Shown piece after piece: positions 43,076-56,700 of a DNA stretch of 64,000 nt (the first letter of the stretch is position 1; every line of letters begins with the position of its first letter). The notes under the pieces were generated by a model. That model was not told where the DNA came from. It was given only the letters and a program-made list of their open reading frames with translations, and ran no database searches. The position numbers and the translations under genes are program-made. The stretch is from positions 762,127 to 826,126 of the forward strand of contig NW_025317348.1 in NCBI RefSeq assembly GCF_018873765.1. The letters run 5' to 3'. The DNA comes from Telopea speciosissima (lineage: Eukaryota > Streptophyta > Magnoliopsida > Proteales > Proteaceae).

Positions 43076-45180
43076 TCAATTGGAGAGAAAAGCTTTTCTG
43101 GGTTTTGACGCGTAATAGGCATTCCTGGAGAGAGGGGTTCTGACGTGTGACATGAATCCCCCGAGAAGGGAGAATGAGTGGTTGGAGGTGGGGTTTGTTG
43201 ATACGTATATAAGAGGATCTGTCGATTGCATCCTTCGAGAGAGATGCCTCACCAAGCTGACCCTCGCACTCCGAGCCTGGAGGGGGTTGGCCTTTTGAGA
43301 GAGTATGGCTTTCTATTCCTATTGCTGGGGATAGGGCTAGCTGGCAGCATCGAATGAAAACGAAACTCTGCCTCCTAGAGGACCCTTGCCTACTCTTTCT
43401 GGATTGGCCTTTCCAAAAAGGTATCCCTTTCAAGCTGACCCTCGCCTACCAGAGCCTTGGTTCGTTTAGCCGTAGGAGCAATCTGTAGGCGGTGGTTATC
43501 CGTCGGATTCCGAGCCTTGAGGAGGTGGGCGAAGATCTGTATCATAGTGGGCTTAAAGCTTCTAATGAACCTCACAGTGGGGGATCTAGAACGGTATGGA
43601 ATGTCCCCCTTCAATGGATCTGTGTAAGAAGCAGTCCCGCCTCTCTCGAATAATTCCCCCTCTAACATTTGACCAGATGCGCTGGTAGGTTCTGTATGTT
43701 AGGCCATGGTGATATAGAAGTAATGGGCTAGTCAACAACTGATGGATAGGGGATCCCTTGAAGAATGGGCAGCTCTGTGACTAGGTGAATGGCTGTTCCT
43801 GAAGCGAATCTTACTGCCTTCATTCATTGAATAGTGGCCCGAATAGACGAACCCCCTAATCATGGTATTATTCGATCGGATGAAGTAGGTGGAATCCCCT
43901 GGACTGGAATCCCAAGCTTCATTGCGCCTGAGATAAAAACCCGAGATCTTATTACATATAGAAGACGTTGAGGCGATGGAAAAGATGGATGTAGCATGGA
44001 TCTCGGTACATGAATAGAAGGTGGACCAGTTGCTGCAACGTGTGACCACAATAAGATTGGTGGCCCAGGTTCTCCAATACGTCAATGGGAGAGAGAAGGT
44101 AGGGGGAATGTGCCTGATTGATGGAGAATGGGTCCTACGTTAATACGTTTGTAAAATATGGTTGCTTTCCCTCGATGGGATTCCCCGGCTTAAAGCTGGA
44201 ATATAGTCCCCTTTGTTCCGATGCTAAGGTTGATGGCTTTCCCCCGAAGGCATCCCCCACCAAAGTAGAAGCGGGATTCGACTTCAACTTGTTGGGAGGT
44301 TGTTAACGCATAAATAATAGTGGGGTCAAGATTTCGTGTTGTCAATATGAGCGTTTGCCTATCTATAAAAGGTAGTTTGTTCTTGGAAAGCCTTTCCATG
44401 TAGATGCGGCTAACCAATAACTATGGCTGGTTAGTACTAAGTGGCAGTATTCGTTTGTGGTACGATCCCTCCCTCTGATTCGATATGGTCCTATTATTCG
44501 ATCCCCTTCTATTGAGGGGACTGGTTGTAGCGCTTACTCTTCCTTTCCTGTCATAGTGGTAGCATCCCCGCCCTCCTTTTCTATTGCATCTCTTTCGATG
44601 AAGTCTTTAAGTAGTATATGAGATCCCTAATCAATTAATAGATGAGGGAGTAGGGGAGTTTAAGGGGGGTTAGGGAAGAAGGCAGGTTAATGAACTCAGT
44701 AGTAAGTGGCAGATAGAATGTTATCTTGGTTTAGGTATCGGTTCCTATCGATCTATAGATCTCTGTCTTTGGCATCTATCCGATCTTTTATTAGCAGTTG
44801 TTAGTTGCTGGTTGCGATCCATGCCTGTCTATCTGACTAAGCGTATCCTTTTTATTGGGTGGCGGTATCTGATGTTGGGCTGTGAGCAGGTTCTGTTTCA
44901 GCTAGCCCTGGCCCCGGTAAGTAGATAAGAAAGAGGGCAACAGAGTGACGGGCCTTATCCTTTGTCTTGCTTGGTAAAGCCTGGCCCCTACTCTACTCTT
45001 TCTTATTGGTGATTGGAGGCGGACTCCTGTTCTCTCTCTCTTCCTAGGCTGATAAAGGGGATAGCCCTAATCCAACCTACCCTTTTTAAAGAAAGTAACT
45101 GAACCGTCTATCTCTGTCCCTATCGATTAGGGTGTCTACCTTTGTATCTCTATCAGCATCATTTCTTTTTATTACTCACG
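43076..45180. other. Spacer, no recognised gene
   Basis: Minus-strand frames of 133 codons (43032-43433) and 117 codons (43732-44085) show no family signature, and overlapping frames on the other strand are equally open. Rich in CTATC/GGATAG simple sequence from 44450 on. Confidence 0.35.
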
Positions 45181-45183
45181 TAT

Positions 45184-45271
45184 AAACAACCTATTACTTA
45201 TTGAGCGTAATAGGTTGTTTATTGAGCGTAAAGAGTGAATCCTAGCGTAATAGGTTGTTTATTAAGCGTAA
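45184..45271. repeat. Direct and inverted short repeats around AATAGGTTGTTTATT
   Basis: AGCGTAATAGGTTGTTTATT[G/A]AGCGTAA occurs at 45204-45231 and 45244-45271 (period 40). AAACAACCTATTAC at 45184-45197 is the exact complement of GTAATAGGTTGTTT at 45207-45220, so a 14 bp hairpin with a 9-base loop can form. Confidence 0.85.
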
Positions 45272-48200
45272 TAGGGATTGAGATTCAACCGATAGCAGAT
45301 AGATTAATAAAGTGCAGTCGATGTGACACAATACAACGACAAGCGAATCTGCTCTAATCTCACGGGTAGGTACTTAACTGGAGAGAGGGATCTGCGCTAG
45401 CCTATTTCGTTGGGCCGAAGCGTATGTGTTAAGGATAGAGTCATTTCACCGATACGGATAACCGACTTGAGGTGCGAAAGCCGCTTTTCTCGGATGAACA
45501 CTTCTCTCGATTGACTATCTTGATGCGGAGGGGCCGGAACCCGCTTATTCCAGAACCAAGAGTTATAGTTTTCCTAAACCAACGGATCATCTTTCTCCAT
45601 TTCCAAGATCTTCCCTTTCCTTTCTCACAGCATTTTCGGAGCAGGGTCCATAGAATGTGGAACCCCCCGCTCCAAGCGGGCAACGTAGGGCTAGGGGGTC
45701 AGGTAGTTGTTCGGGCACTGCCGAGAGGAGGGCGATCAGTCTAGTCTAGTAGGCTCTCTCTCACCAACAACAAAGGGTGGGTTGTTGATAGCGGAGAATC
45801 TGTTGTTAGATATATATATATATTGCGGATAATCAGTGTTGTTATATCTTAGTTTATATAGCGGATAATGGGTAGTAGGGAAAATGAGGAGTGGGCAAAG
45901 GATATTCCGCTCCAGTTGAACAGTAGCAAGGGATAGAAGGAGGGGTAAGAAACTTCACCCGCCCTTCCTCCCTTACCCCCCTTTAACCTCCCGAACCCTG
46001 GATGGTACGCCCGAGATTACTTGCTCTCAGTAGATTCCCTGATTCATACGGAAGTGACGTTCTTTCTTCGACGGGACGGGGTACGGCAAGGGACCGAGCA
46101 TATAAGGCGCAGGGTGCATGATAGGAGCATCATTTCGTATTGCACCAGTCAACACCGATTCTTTTGGTCAAACCGGAACCGATCCAACTACCGCCCCAGA
46201 TGGATATATAGGCGTGGAACCAATTACCAATCACGGAATGGCTACCAACTCATTCTCGTGAAACCAATCTTACTACCTGACTACCCGACTACAGACTCGA
46301 CTTGCCAACGGCGCTAACTAACTCGACTTGCTAACACCTCAACCAGAGATATCTATCTGGCCACCGCAAACTGATTGATTTTACACCCTCCAACCAACCC
46401 CGAAAAGAATCACTTTATGCCACTTTGTACACTTAGTTTAGGCAACTTCTTTAAACGTGCCAAGCTGAAAAGCAAAGAGGGCTAGGCCAGAACAGAAGTG
46501 GCAGGGTGCCAAGCAGTTCCTTCCATAGATAGAGATAGGTGGTATTCCCGGATCACGCGTAGAGAGAGCGCTAAAAGGGAGGAGTTAGCTCGTTCGAAAG
46601 AGGCCGCGAAAGGTTCCGTTCCCTGGTTGCTCAAACCTGTAAAACCTTAAGGGACCGGGGCAAGCTGAGCAGTTTCTCCTTTCCACTATTGACTGACTGA
46701 TTCCAGGACCTGTCCTTATATACGACCATCTTCCTTTAGTTTAGTTGCTACCCTATGGTTGAGTGCTTTGTTTTGCTAGTTACGCGCGAGCTCTTTCTTC
46801 GCTGCTTCTCCTGGTTGCCTTCTTTTCTTTCGTGCTTGCTTATGGCAGGCCCTTACTGAGGGGTGGGTTGAAAACGTTGGATCGACTGACCCTTTCATCG
46901 TCGGTTCATTCACTGGCTCATTCGCGGGGCATTTGAGTTTGCTAAGAGGCCCACGGAGCGGTATAAGCCCTATCAATCCACCCGGGAAAAGAGTTGAAAG
47001 CTGCTGCTTTTATTAGGATAACGAATAAAGTTTGTTTTCGAGAATGGCGCATTGATATCTTCTATCCAAGGATCTTCATCTGGGCGAGAGGTAGAGATGG
47101 GCATAGCTGAACCAACTCTTTCCGAGACTGCTGGCAACCCGGGCATTGAACTATCTGAATTGTTCTCGGCTGCCCCCCCACAAGGTACATCTCCATCGAC
47201 AAGTCGAGTCTACTATTGCGTTAACAACTCCCTACCTAACCTAAAAGGGTGCTATCCATATGCACACAGGTAAAGGCGCCTCTATCACTAATTCGAAAAC
47301 CTCTTTCTATGGGTAGGGAGTAGCTCACGGCTTGGCTGGCTATAATGCAATTTTCAATTAGTAAGCCTAGCTTTCAATTAGTAAGCCGAGCCGCTTATCT
47401 TGAATGGCGGCGGTCGTACGATATTCACTGATATCTCCGGTTAACCGAGATCAAAGAGTCTCGTCCTCCCCATTCAATGGTTTATCTTTCTCCGGGCAGG
47501 GAAAATCAGACTGCTTCCAAGGCTGGTTGAAAAAAAGAGAATCCAGGTTTTTACAAAGCCTTATCCTTCCCATTCCTTGCTCTTGTTATGCCATAAGGAA
47601 AGGCGGCGAAGCCCCTATCTCTTAAAGCTTCTCACCAGAGCTGAAAAACGTGAGCGCTCCTGCGCACCCTCACCTATAATATAAAGAAAGGGGCTTATTA
47701 GAAAGATAGATAAGGCAGATTGATTATGAAGGTGGATTAGTTTAGTTTCTGAGGTAGTATGTTGTAGTCGTACAAACCCCGGAAAAAGGCAGTACTGAGG
47801 AGAGGGAGAGCCTTAGAGTAGAGGGGGAAGGAGGAGAAAGAGATCCCGATCCTAATGGCAATCGGATCCAAGAACAGATGGTTTGGAAGGAGGAGAAGCT
47901 TGATCGAATTCCTCCATCGCTACTCTAACTGCCTGAACCAACGTTTCTTTCTTCTCCTCGTCTCGCCCGGATCCCGGATAACGACTGAGCCATGCTCGAT
48001 TCTCTTCCCTCCCCAAAAGACTGATGAACGGATATTGAAGAAAAGAGATGAAAATAGGGAGGGGCATTTCAGTCAATATCCCCCGAAAGGCACTCTAGTC
48101 CAGCCGATCTGTATCTGAGAAGAGGAGTTGCATAAAGAAGGGGATAAAGCTTGCATTCATTTCTTATCCGCTCCGCCCTCCCCATCAAAGGTCGATATCT

Positions 48201-50084
48201 TACCTTTAAAAGCGGGTATAAGTCGGGATATCCCAATCTTCCAGCTCTCAAGCAGTTCAGAAGATGCATCCCTCATTCAATCCCCTCCTTTGCTCCTGCT
48301 TCAACCTCTCCCTATGCTTCTGCTTTTTCCGTCTATGCCTATGCCTCCAGGGATGGATCCAATTTCCTCTCCTTTTATGGAATCGTTGATACATATGTTA
48401 CGATGCCTTCGGATGAGGGAGGCGATAAAACCCTGATAGGTTTGGTTTAGGATATGACTCTCTTGATGGGCCGAATGGTGAAGTGATCTGCCTGTCGCAG
48501 ATCGCAATATATCTGAAGAAGTAGAAGTGGAGTCCCAACCCCCGGGAAACAGACATCTCATTCTCTGTTGGCAGTAAACATGTTCTCACCCTGAACTCTC
48601 AACCAATGATCCCGATGTTCAGGGAGAAGAAAGACTCGTCTATCCGCGTTTTCCATTTCCCTCTCCCGGATCGGCATGGATTACAGAGTGGATTCCTCCC
48701 TGTCGATTGACATTGCTGGAATAAGGAAAGGCGGATAAAAGACGGGATTGGCGACTGGGTGGGCGGTACTAAAGCTTTGGGGTCAGAGGCCGGCCGCGTT
48801 CCGGGATCTTCTTTCCAGCCGACCTGCTATTTATGAAAGGGAGTTGCTTCTTCCAAGGCATGATTCAATTGACTACCCTCGCAATCCAGGAGCCGGAAAC
48901 CAACTAATAGATAGTCCATGCGTCCCGGGATCAGCTTCTCCCCCCTCAGCCTTGAAATGCATTCGAGAACTGGTTCAGGCAACCGACTTCAGAATTGATT
49001 CGCCACTCAAGGCTATGAAAGGCAGTTGAAAGCTCTGTACGTGTTCCCAGAAGTCGTCTTGTCCCAGCATGAGCAAGTCTGTCGTATTCCCGCATCGGCG
49101 GGATAAAAGCCAATAGCGTCTGTCGGAAGGCGGCAGGGGAAGCACCCTATATGGAAATTCTCAGTTTTTAGTCGCCTCCCCACCAGTGGATTCATTTCCC
49201 TAATACAGCTTCCATCCCGAATCCGATCAATTATGGCAAGGGGTGGTCCTCCATCTGTCCCAAGAATTCCTCCAAACCATCCCTACCTCCGGCTTCCTTC
49301 CACCCGAAGAAGATCCAATTATTCGTTAAGGCTAATAATGGCTTGCTCGACATTTCGGAAGCCTTCCGGCCGGTATTTAGTTTGCTATGCCAGTTGGAAT
49401 AGAAGGAGCACTAAAGCAAAGATTGCATTCACTCAATTACCTAATTCAAATGAGTTCCCTCGCTTGTTGCAGCTCCGACCGGGGGATAGAGACTACTTCA
49501 TGCGCTACTTCAACATCTCCTGCCAACGGGTAGGTTTGGAACCCTGCTTTTTCCTTTCGGAAAACGTGAATTCGTTAGGTGGGTCATCCCTCCCTGGTCG
49601 CGAGTAGCTCAACTGTCGGTGGGACAGCTCCCATTTGAGCAGTGGTGTCCGGCGAAAAACCGATTCTGTCTGGAGTGGATTTAGGAGGAAAAGAAGATCT
49701 TGATTCGGCAAGTCATTTTATTGAATGTGAAAAGCTAGTATCGGATCCAGGAACGGATGGTTTGATCCACCCAATGAACGGTGGTACGGTGGAAGTCGCC
49801 AGACTGGCTTTCTCTGGACATCATTCCCTTCTGAGGAGGGATGAGCGGATGGATCAACCAACGAATTTGCAGATAGATCATCGGGCGAGGCGGGCGATCT
49901 AACCATGTCAGGCGGTGATCAAGCCCTTCCCTCATTTCTGTCTCACTCGACATCCCAAGCGGAAATTCGAGATGAGTATCAAATGTGGGCACCTCGACCG
50001 AAGTGGGTAGGGAATCACGACTGGTATCGAATCAAGAAACGGATGGGGAGTTTTAAATTTGATAAAATTTTAGTTTGAGAGAGA
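45272..50084. other. Long spacer, no recognised gene
   Basis: Unassigned plus-strand frames: 45472-45744, 46021-46317 (Arg/Tyr-rich), 47855-48118, 48128-48436 and 49233-49607 (124 codons). None has a recognisable domain, and frames on the opposite strand are comparably open. 49566-49590 repeats 18223-18247. 45800-45860 holds TATATATATAT and repeated GCGGATAAT words. Confidence 0.35.
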
Positions 50085-50180
50085 GTGAGGGTGGTCGTAG
50101 ATCAGGAAAACCAAACGAAGAAAGCAAGCAAGTCCTTCTTCGCGGAAGGACTTGCTTGGTTCTTCGCTGGTTAGGGGTTT
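50085..50180. repeat. R-family copy with a perfect 14 bp hairpin
   Basis: GGTGGTCGTAGATCAGG opens the copy. CAAGCAAGTCCTTC at 50125-50138 and GAAGGACTTGCTTG at 50145-50158 are exact complements around TTCGCG. The right arm GGACTTGCTTG is shared with 11150 and 56690. Confidence 0.8.
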
Positions 50181-52643
50181 TCTTCGCTCGTCCCGACCGG
50201 AGCTTTACCGATGACGGCCGGTGCTTATACAGTAGAGAAAGGTCTATTTCGTTCATCGGGGGGCTCGGGTTCGTCGTAGGAATCTTTCTGGTTCCCGCTC
50301 CCTCCTTCCCGGCCCTCTTGCTTACTATGAGTTCGCTTCCTACGAGCCCATGCGCGATCGTGCAAATATAGAGGGTTCGGTATTACGAATCCAGATACTA
50401 TGGGATTGGACATCTGGCGATACACAACCTCCCTCCCGGTGGGACAACCGGTAGTACGATTCAAGGGAATTGGACACTCCCGGAACGCATATACCAAAAA
50501 CTAGAATAGCGAGGGAACCTAACCGCGGTAGAGGCTCCCCTCTCCCTTCTTTAGTAGCAATGTTCACTACTGCCGCTGTTGCGGAGCACCCGCCCGTAGG
50601 TTTTAGTAGACATCGGTACGATTGTAGGATGTTAGAACTCATAAGGCAATGATAGGGAGTGACGTACTATTAAAAACCATCTCGCTCGCTGGTCTTTTCG
50701 ACCGTATCATCGACCACGATCTAATCCCGCCCGCATTCGGGATCGGGCGGAGGTCGGTCAATAGCATAGCTATTATTGACCCGACCGCCGACAGGCCTAC
50801 TTTCTTCAAGATACGAAACGAGCAGCCGGAAACGGCTGTCCCTATTGTATTTTAGATGGAGTCATCAACAGGGCTAAGAATCTTACCACAGTCAGCGGTA
50901 CCCACGCTCTTCCGTGCTCGTAGGTTGACTCCCCTATGCATCCGGTCTCACAAACGTGCATTTCCCTTATGCATCCAGCCGCTTCACTAATGTGAATAGG
51001 TTATACAGAAGGGTGGGTTGGTTATATACTCTTATGCGCGTTCCTTCTTCGAACCTTTTGGTATGTATTGCCCCCTAACTATAGATCAGATCCACCGGAC
51101 GAGAAACTAAATTCCGCACTGCTGCTGAGTCGTCGGACTTATCCACCAAGGGATTCGTGGAATTTCAGTTTGTGGATTGCGTTGGGGGAAATCTACCAAA
51201 GCTAGGCAGATAGATAGACTCCTTTCCCGCTGCTAAGGGAGAGCAAGAAACAAAATCAAATGATTGTTTTTTAACCAGCGCCCCCTTTTGGGTATGCGGG
51301 TACTAAGAGTCCTCTCACTACCAACCAGCAGACATCATCTGGCTGGGTCTTGCCGGTATCAACAACGAGAAAAAACAACCAAATGGAAACAGCAACTAAC
51401 TATGGCTCTTGGCCCAGACAACGTCCTAGGCGTAGGGGAGATCGGAGCAACAGGGAACGCCTAGACGACGTTAAATAAGCCTGGGCTGCAGTAAGTAGAT
51501 CGAGAGGTCGTTCCGCCCCTTGTCCCCGAAGATGGGTAATATGTTCTCATACAATGTTGCTCCAATCTGACCTAGCTGGCGAGCGATCCCAGTTCGCGGC
51601 AGAGAACAAGACAGCAAGCGAGCGTACCTTTGTTCGCTTCTTCTCCACCAAGCACGGAAGTTTAAGGATAACTGTAGGTCGGTGGCTACCTAAGGAAACT
51701 CCGATTCGATCCGCCCCCCGGCTGGGAGGCATCTACCTCATCCCGATCACAAGGAGAGGTTCACCATGATGGGGGGTACTTCTTTTTTTGTTCCGTTCCG
51801 GGGGGACCATCCTTTTTTTTTGCGGCATGCTCCTCAGATTTACGGATTCGCAGGGGGCCTCAGGCCCTACTTAGTTGACTGACAATGACAAAGGCTTGCG
51901 AAACTAAGTAGCGCCTTTTGAATGGAATCTGTAGTAGTCTATCAGTGGTGCGAAGCGGCTTTGCCCCTTTTCAGTAGGGGAGCGAAAGGTTAGACCTTAG
52001 AAAGTCAGCGAACAGCGGTTCTTCTATGTAGGTATGGCGTTCCCCCTTGACTCTCCTAACGTCGAGCTAAGTGACTTCGTAACCTTTGCGTAGCGTAGTA
52101 GAATGAAGGCTACGCACCGACGCTCTCTTCTCTATTAGCCTAAGCGTCTTCGCTAACTCGCTCGCCTACTATACTATACCATAGTAGGGTAGGCTAGGCT
52201 AACTCAGCAGCTTACTTCTAATTGATAATACGGGGTTAGTAGCGCCTTTTCCTTTTTGAATAACCCTCTTTCATAAGTAAAGTAGGCTATAGGTCCTTAG
52301 TAGCGTTGACAAAGAAGAACAGCCGGTTAAAAGACAGCGAATCTTTTTTTTTATATTTTTATATTTCTTTTTTATTTAAACATATAGGCCAGCTTGACAA
52401 GCTACCCTTCCTCTTGATCTGAGGTGCGAAGAGAAACATCTCTTTTTTATGACTTCCACTTCTCGATCCCGGCCCGGAAAAGTGACCGACCAGGGCCCTA
52501 TTGATGAATGAAAGAAAGGGTTTATGAGCCCTAGCCCTGTAAGCCCACACCTGTGTAGAGTAGATCGTTCAACACCTGCGGCACAAACCCATTTTTGACC
52601 CATTGGTCCTAGTATCATAGGCGACCGAACGGCCGCCCCCCTA
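50181..52643. other. Spacer, distal part possibly the 5' half of nad1 intron 1
   Basis: In angiosperms nad1 exon 1 is followed by the 5' part of a split group II intron, so minus-strand sequence below 52644 (starting TAGGGGGGCGGCC) should hold intron domains. I could not place domain boundaries or the split point. Unassigned frames at 50225-50642 (minus) and 51554-51769 (plus) have no recognised domain. Confidence 0.4.
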
Positions 52644-53030
52644 ATTACTAGACCGACCTGCTGTAATAATTCCATAAACACCTAGCGAAGATATGGCAAA
52701 CAAATAAAGTAGCCCTATGTTCGGATCTGACAATACCATACCATAATCAAAAGGTACAACGGCCCGAGCGACCAGACTTAACATAAATGTAGCCACTGGA
52801 GCCATTCTAAAAAGGGAGAAATTAGCACTACTTGGTGAAATAGGTTCTTTTAGAATCAATTTCGAACCATCTGCTAGAGGTTGTAACAATCCGAACGATC
52901 CCACTACATCAGGACCCTTTCGACGTTGCACAAAAGCCATTACTTTACGTTCAGCTAGCACTAAAAAGGCTACTCCTAGTAGAAGTGGTAGAATTATTCC
53001 AAGTATTTCCGCTGGAACAGCTATGTACGT
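52644..53030 (-). CDS. nad1: NADH dehydrogenase subunit 1, exon 1 (trans-spliced gene)
   Basis: Encodes the first 129 residues of ND1, the complex I membrane subunit at the quinone channel. The 387 bases equal the usual exon 1 length. It reads [40 protein letters not shown] and [14 protein letters not shown], then two membrane spans, ending [13 protein letters not shown] just before the splice site. The start codon is ACG at 53030..53028, made AUG by C-to-U editing as in most angiosperms. Further expected edits: Ser in DGSKLI and NFSLF, Arg in LVARAVV and AGRSSN (to Trp), Pro in SDPNIG. Exons 2-5 and matR are not in this window, which fits trans-splicing of intron 1. Confidence 0.96.
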
Positions 53031-53043
53031 TTTCGATTTTCTA

Positions 53044-53121
53044 TTCACTCATGATCGGGCCTGGTCGACCCGATCATGATATTTCACTCATGATCTGGCC
53101 TGGTCGACCCAATCATGATAT
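53044..53121. repeat. Two 39 bp tandem palindromic units upstream of nad1
   Basis: Units 53044-53082 and 53083-53121 differ at two bases. The first contains ATGATCGGG-CCTGGTCGA-CCCGATCAT, a 9 bp perfect stem; the second has one change in each arm (TGATCTGG / CCCAATCA). They lie 14 bases from the nad1 start, in the expected 5' leader. Confidence 0.88.
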
Positions 53122-55335
<2,214 letters not shown>

Positions 55336-55372
55336 AATAGCGCATAGCGGAGCAGCGCCCAGGAGGCAAACA
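55336..55372. other. Junction between plastid insert and mosaic repeat
   Basis: About 35 bases of uncertain origin (CGCATAGCGGAGCAGCGCCC) link psbD homology to the R-family cluster. Confidence 0.4.
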
Positions 55373-55612
55373 ACTCCCAGCAAACTCCGGAGCGAATAAA
55401 ACCAAACAAGCAACGGCCCTACTACAACACAAAGGGTGGTCTACGATCACCAGAACAAGCAAGCAACTCCATGAGCCCAATTATGAGTAAGGCGCGCGCA
55501 ACCTATAAGCGCGCTCCCGCGTCAAAGCATGCTAACGCACAACGGTGCTCTACGATCAGCTCGACCACCGGGAGAGAGTGGTCTACGAGCAGCTCGACCG
55601 CAGGGAGAGAAT
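55373..55612. repeat. Mosaic short-repeat cluster (R family)
   Basis: Modules: CCCAGCAAACTCCGGAGCG (also near 12977), GGTGGTCTACGATCACC, AAGCAACTCCATGAGCCC, then the 96-base block 55485-55580 identical to 13086-13181, then GTGGTCTACGAGCAGCTCGA and CCGCAGGGAGAGAATGG. Confidence 0.85.
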
Positions 55613-56574
55613 GGGCGGTGTTATTCTTTAGCTTACTCGTTTGGTAGCGGCAAGTGATTCTTAAAGGTGAAGCAGCACCCTCAACTCATTCGTATCTTAC
55701 TCCAGTTAGGGATTCCCGGTCTCTCTTATGCTTGGGTGTTCGAAGTCGGTGACTCTCTATAGTACTCCTATCTTCATTCACCACCCTCTCTCTGGAGTTC
55801 CTATTAGTGAGGTTATGAAATTGCTGAACCCTCTTCGATCAGTAATTTCATAACCTCCTTTCATGTGACTCTCATCCAGCCGGGAGAGTGCATCCCATGA
55901 ACATTTATAACAACCGCCCTAATGCTCTTCATAACCTGAGTAGGGGCAGTGTCAATCTCCGTCCTTGAGGAATCGTCCTTTGCTAAATGTTGGGATACCC
56001 CTTAAGAGTATCACTCAAAAGCCTAACACCTACCGGAACATTAGCAAAACTATTGACTCCTAATAGTTTTCTATTTTTAGGCGGCTGTTTCCGTCTAGCC
56101 ATTCCAAAAGACCGGGCAAAGCCAGTAGGAAGCCCCTTGTCTCCAGTACTCATGAAGGGAAAGAAGATAGAGTCTATTCAATCTGTTCCTTGCTCTGATA
56201 CCGTAGGGGCATTAGCAAGCCCTAAGACTTTTCTTAATGAATGAGTGATTTCATTCTCTAGCACACTCGCTTCGTATACTTCACTCGTTCTCCTCTATCT
56301 TCTTCTTTACTATTTCTTCCACACACTTAGAAAGATAGTTGAGTTAAGCTGATTCCTCACCCTATTGGATGGAATCACTCAAAAGCCTAACGCCTACTGT
56401 ACTATCTTTCTTCACTCCAACAGATCTGGCAAAGCAACCCGTCCTTGTTGACTCAATACAGAGAAATTTAGAGAGTTAGATGGATTCTTATCTGCTTAAA
56501 GTGTTCGCTTGGTCTACGTAGTTATTGAACAGAAAGCGGACTCCGCCCCAGCAATCAAACTACTGCGCCCCTAA
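55613..56574. other. Spacer, no recognised gene
   Basis: Contains GTTATGAAATTGCTGAA and AGTAATTTCATAACCTCC near 55812-55858, which can pair and share AATTTCATAACCTC with 7375-7420. ATCACTCAAAAGCCTAACGCC-type sequence occurs at 56009 and 56370. An 85-codon frame at 55987-56244 is unassigned. Confidence 0.45.
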
Positions 56575-56579
56575 CAGAG

Positions 56580-56700
56580 TCAAGGCAACGGTGCTCTACG
56601 ATCAGCTCGACCACCGGGAGAGAGTGCTCGTAGATCAGCTCGACCACCGGGAGAGAGTGCTCGTAGATCAGCTTACTCAAATAGGGGCGAAAGGACTTGC
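56580..56700. repeat. R-family copy with a perfect 33 bp tandem duplication
   Basis: 56601-56633 and 56634-56666 are identical. Each reads ATCAGCTCGACCACCGGGAG, then AGAGTGCTCGTAG. It continues with ATCAGCTTACTCAAATAGGG and GGCGAAAGGACTTGCTTGTT (also near 11145). Confidence 0.9.

Noticed and set aside
49233-49607. A 124-codon plus-strand frame as a gene
   Set aside because: No recognisable domain, and the opposite strand and neighbouring frames are similarly open.
56601-56666. Regular repeats considered as a CRISPR array
   Set aside because: Units are directly adjacent with no unique spacers, only two copies, no cas genes, and an organellar setting.
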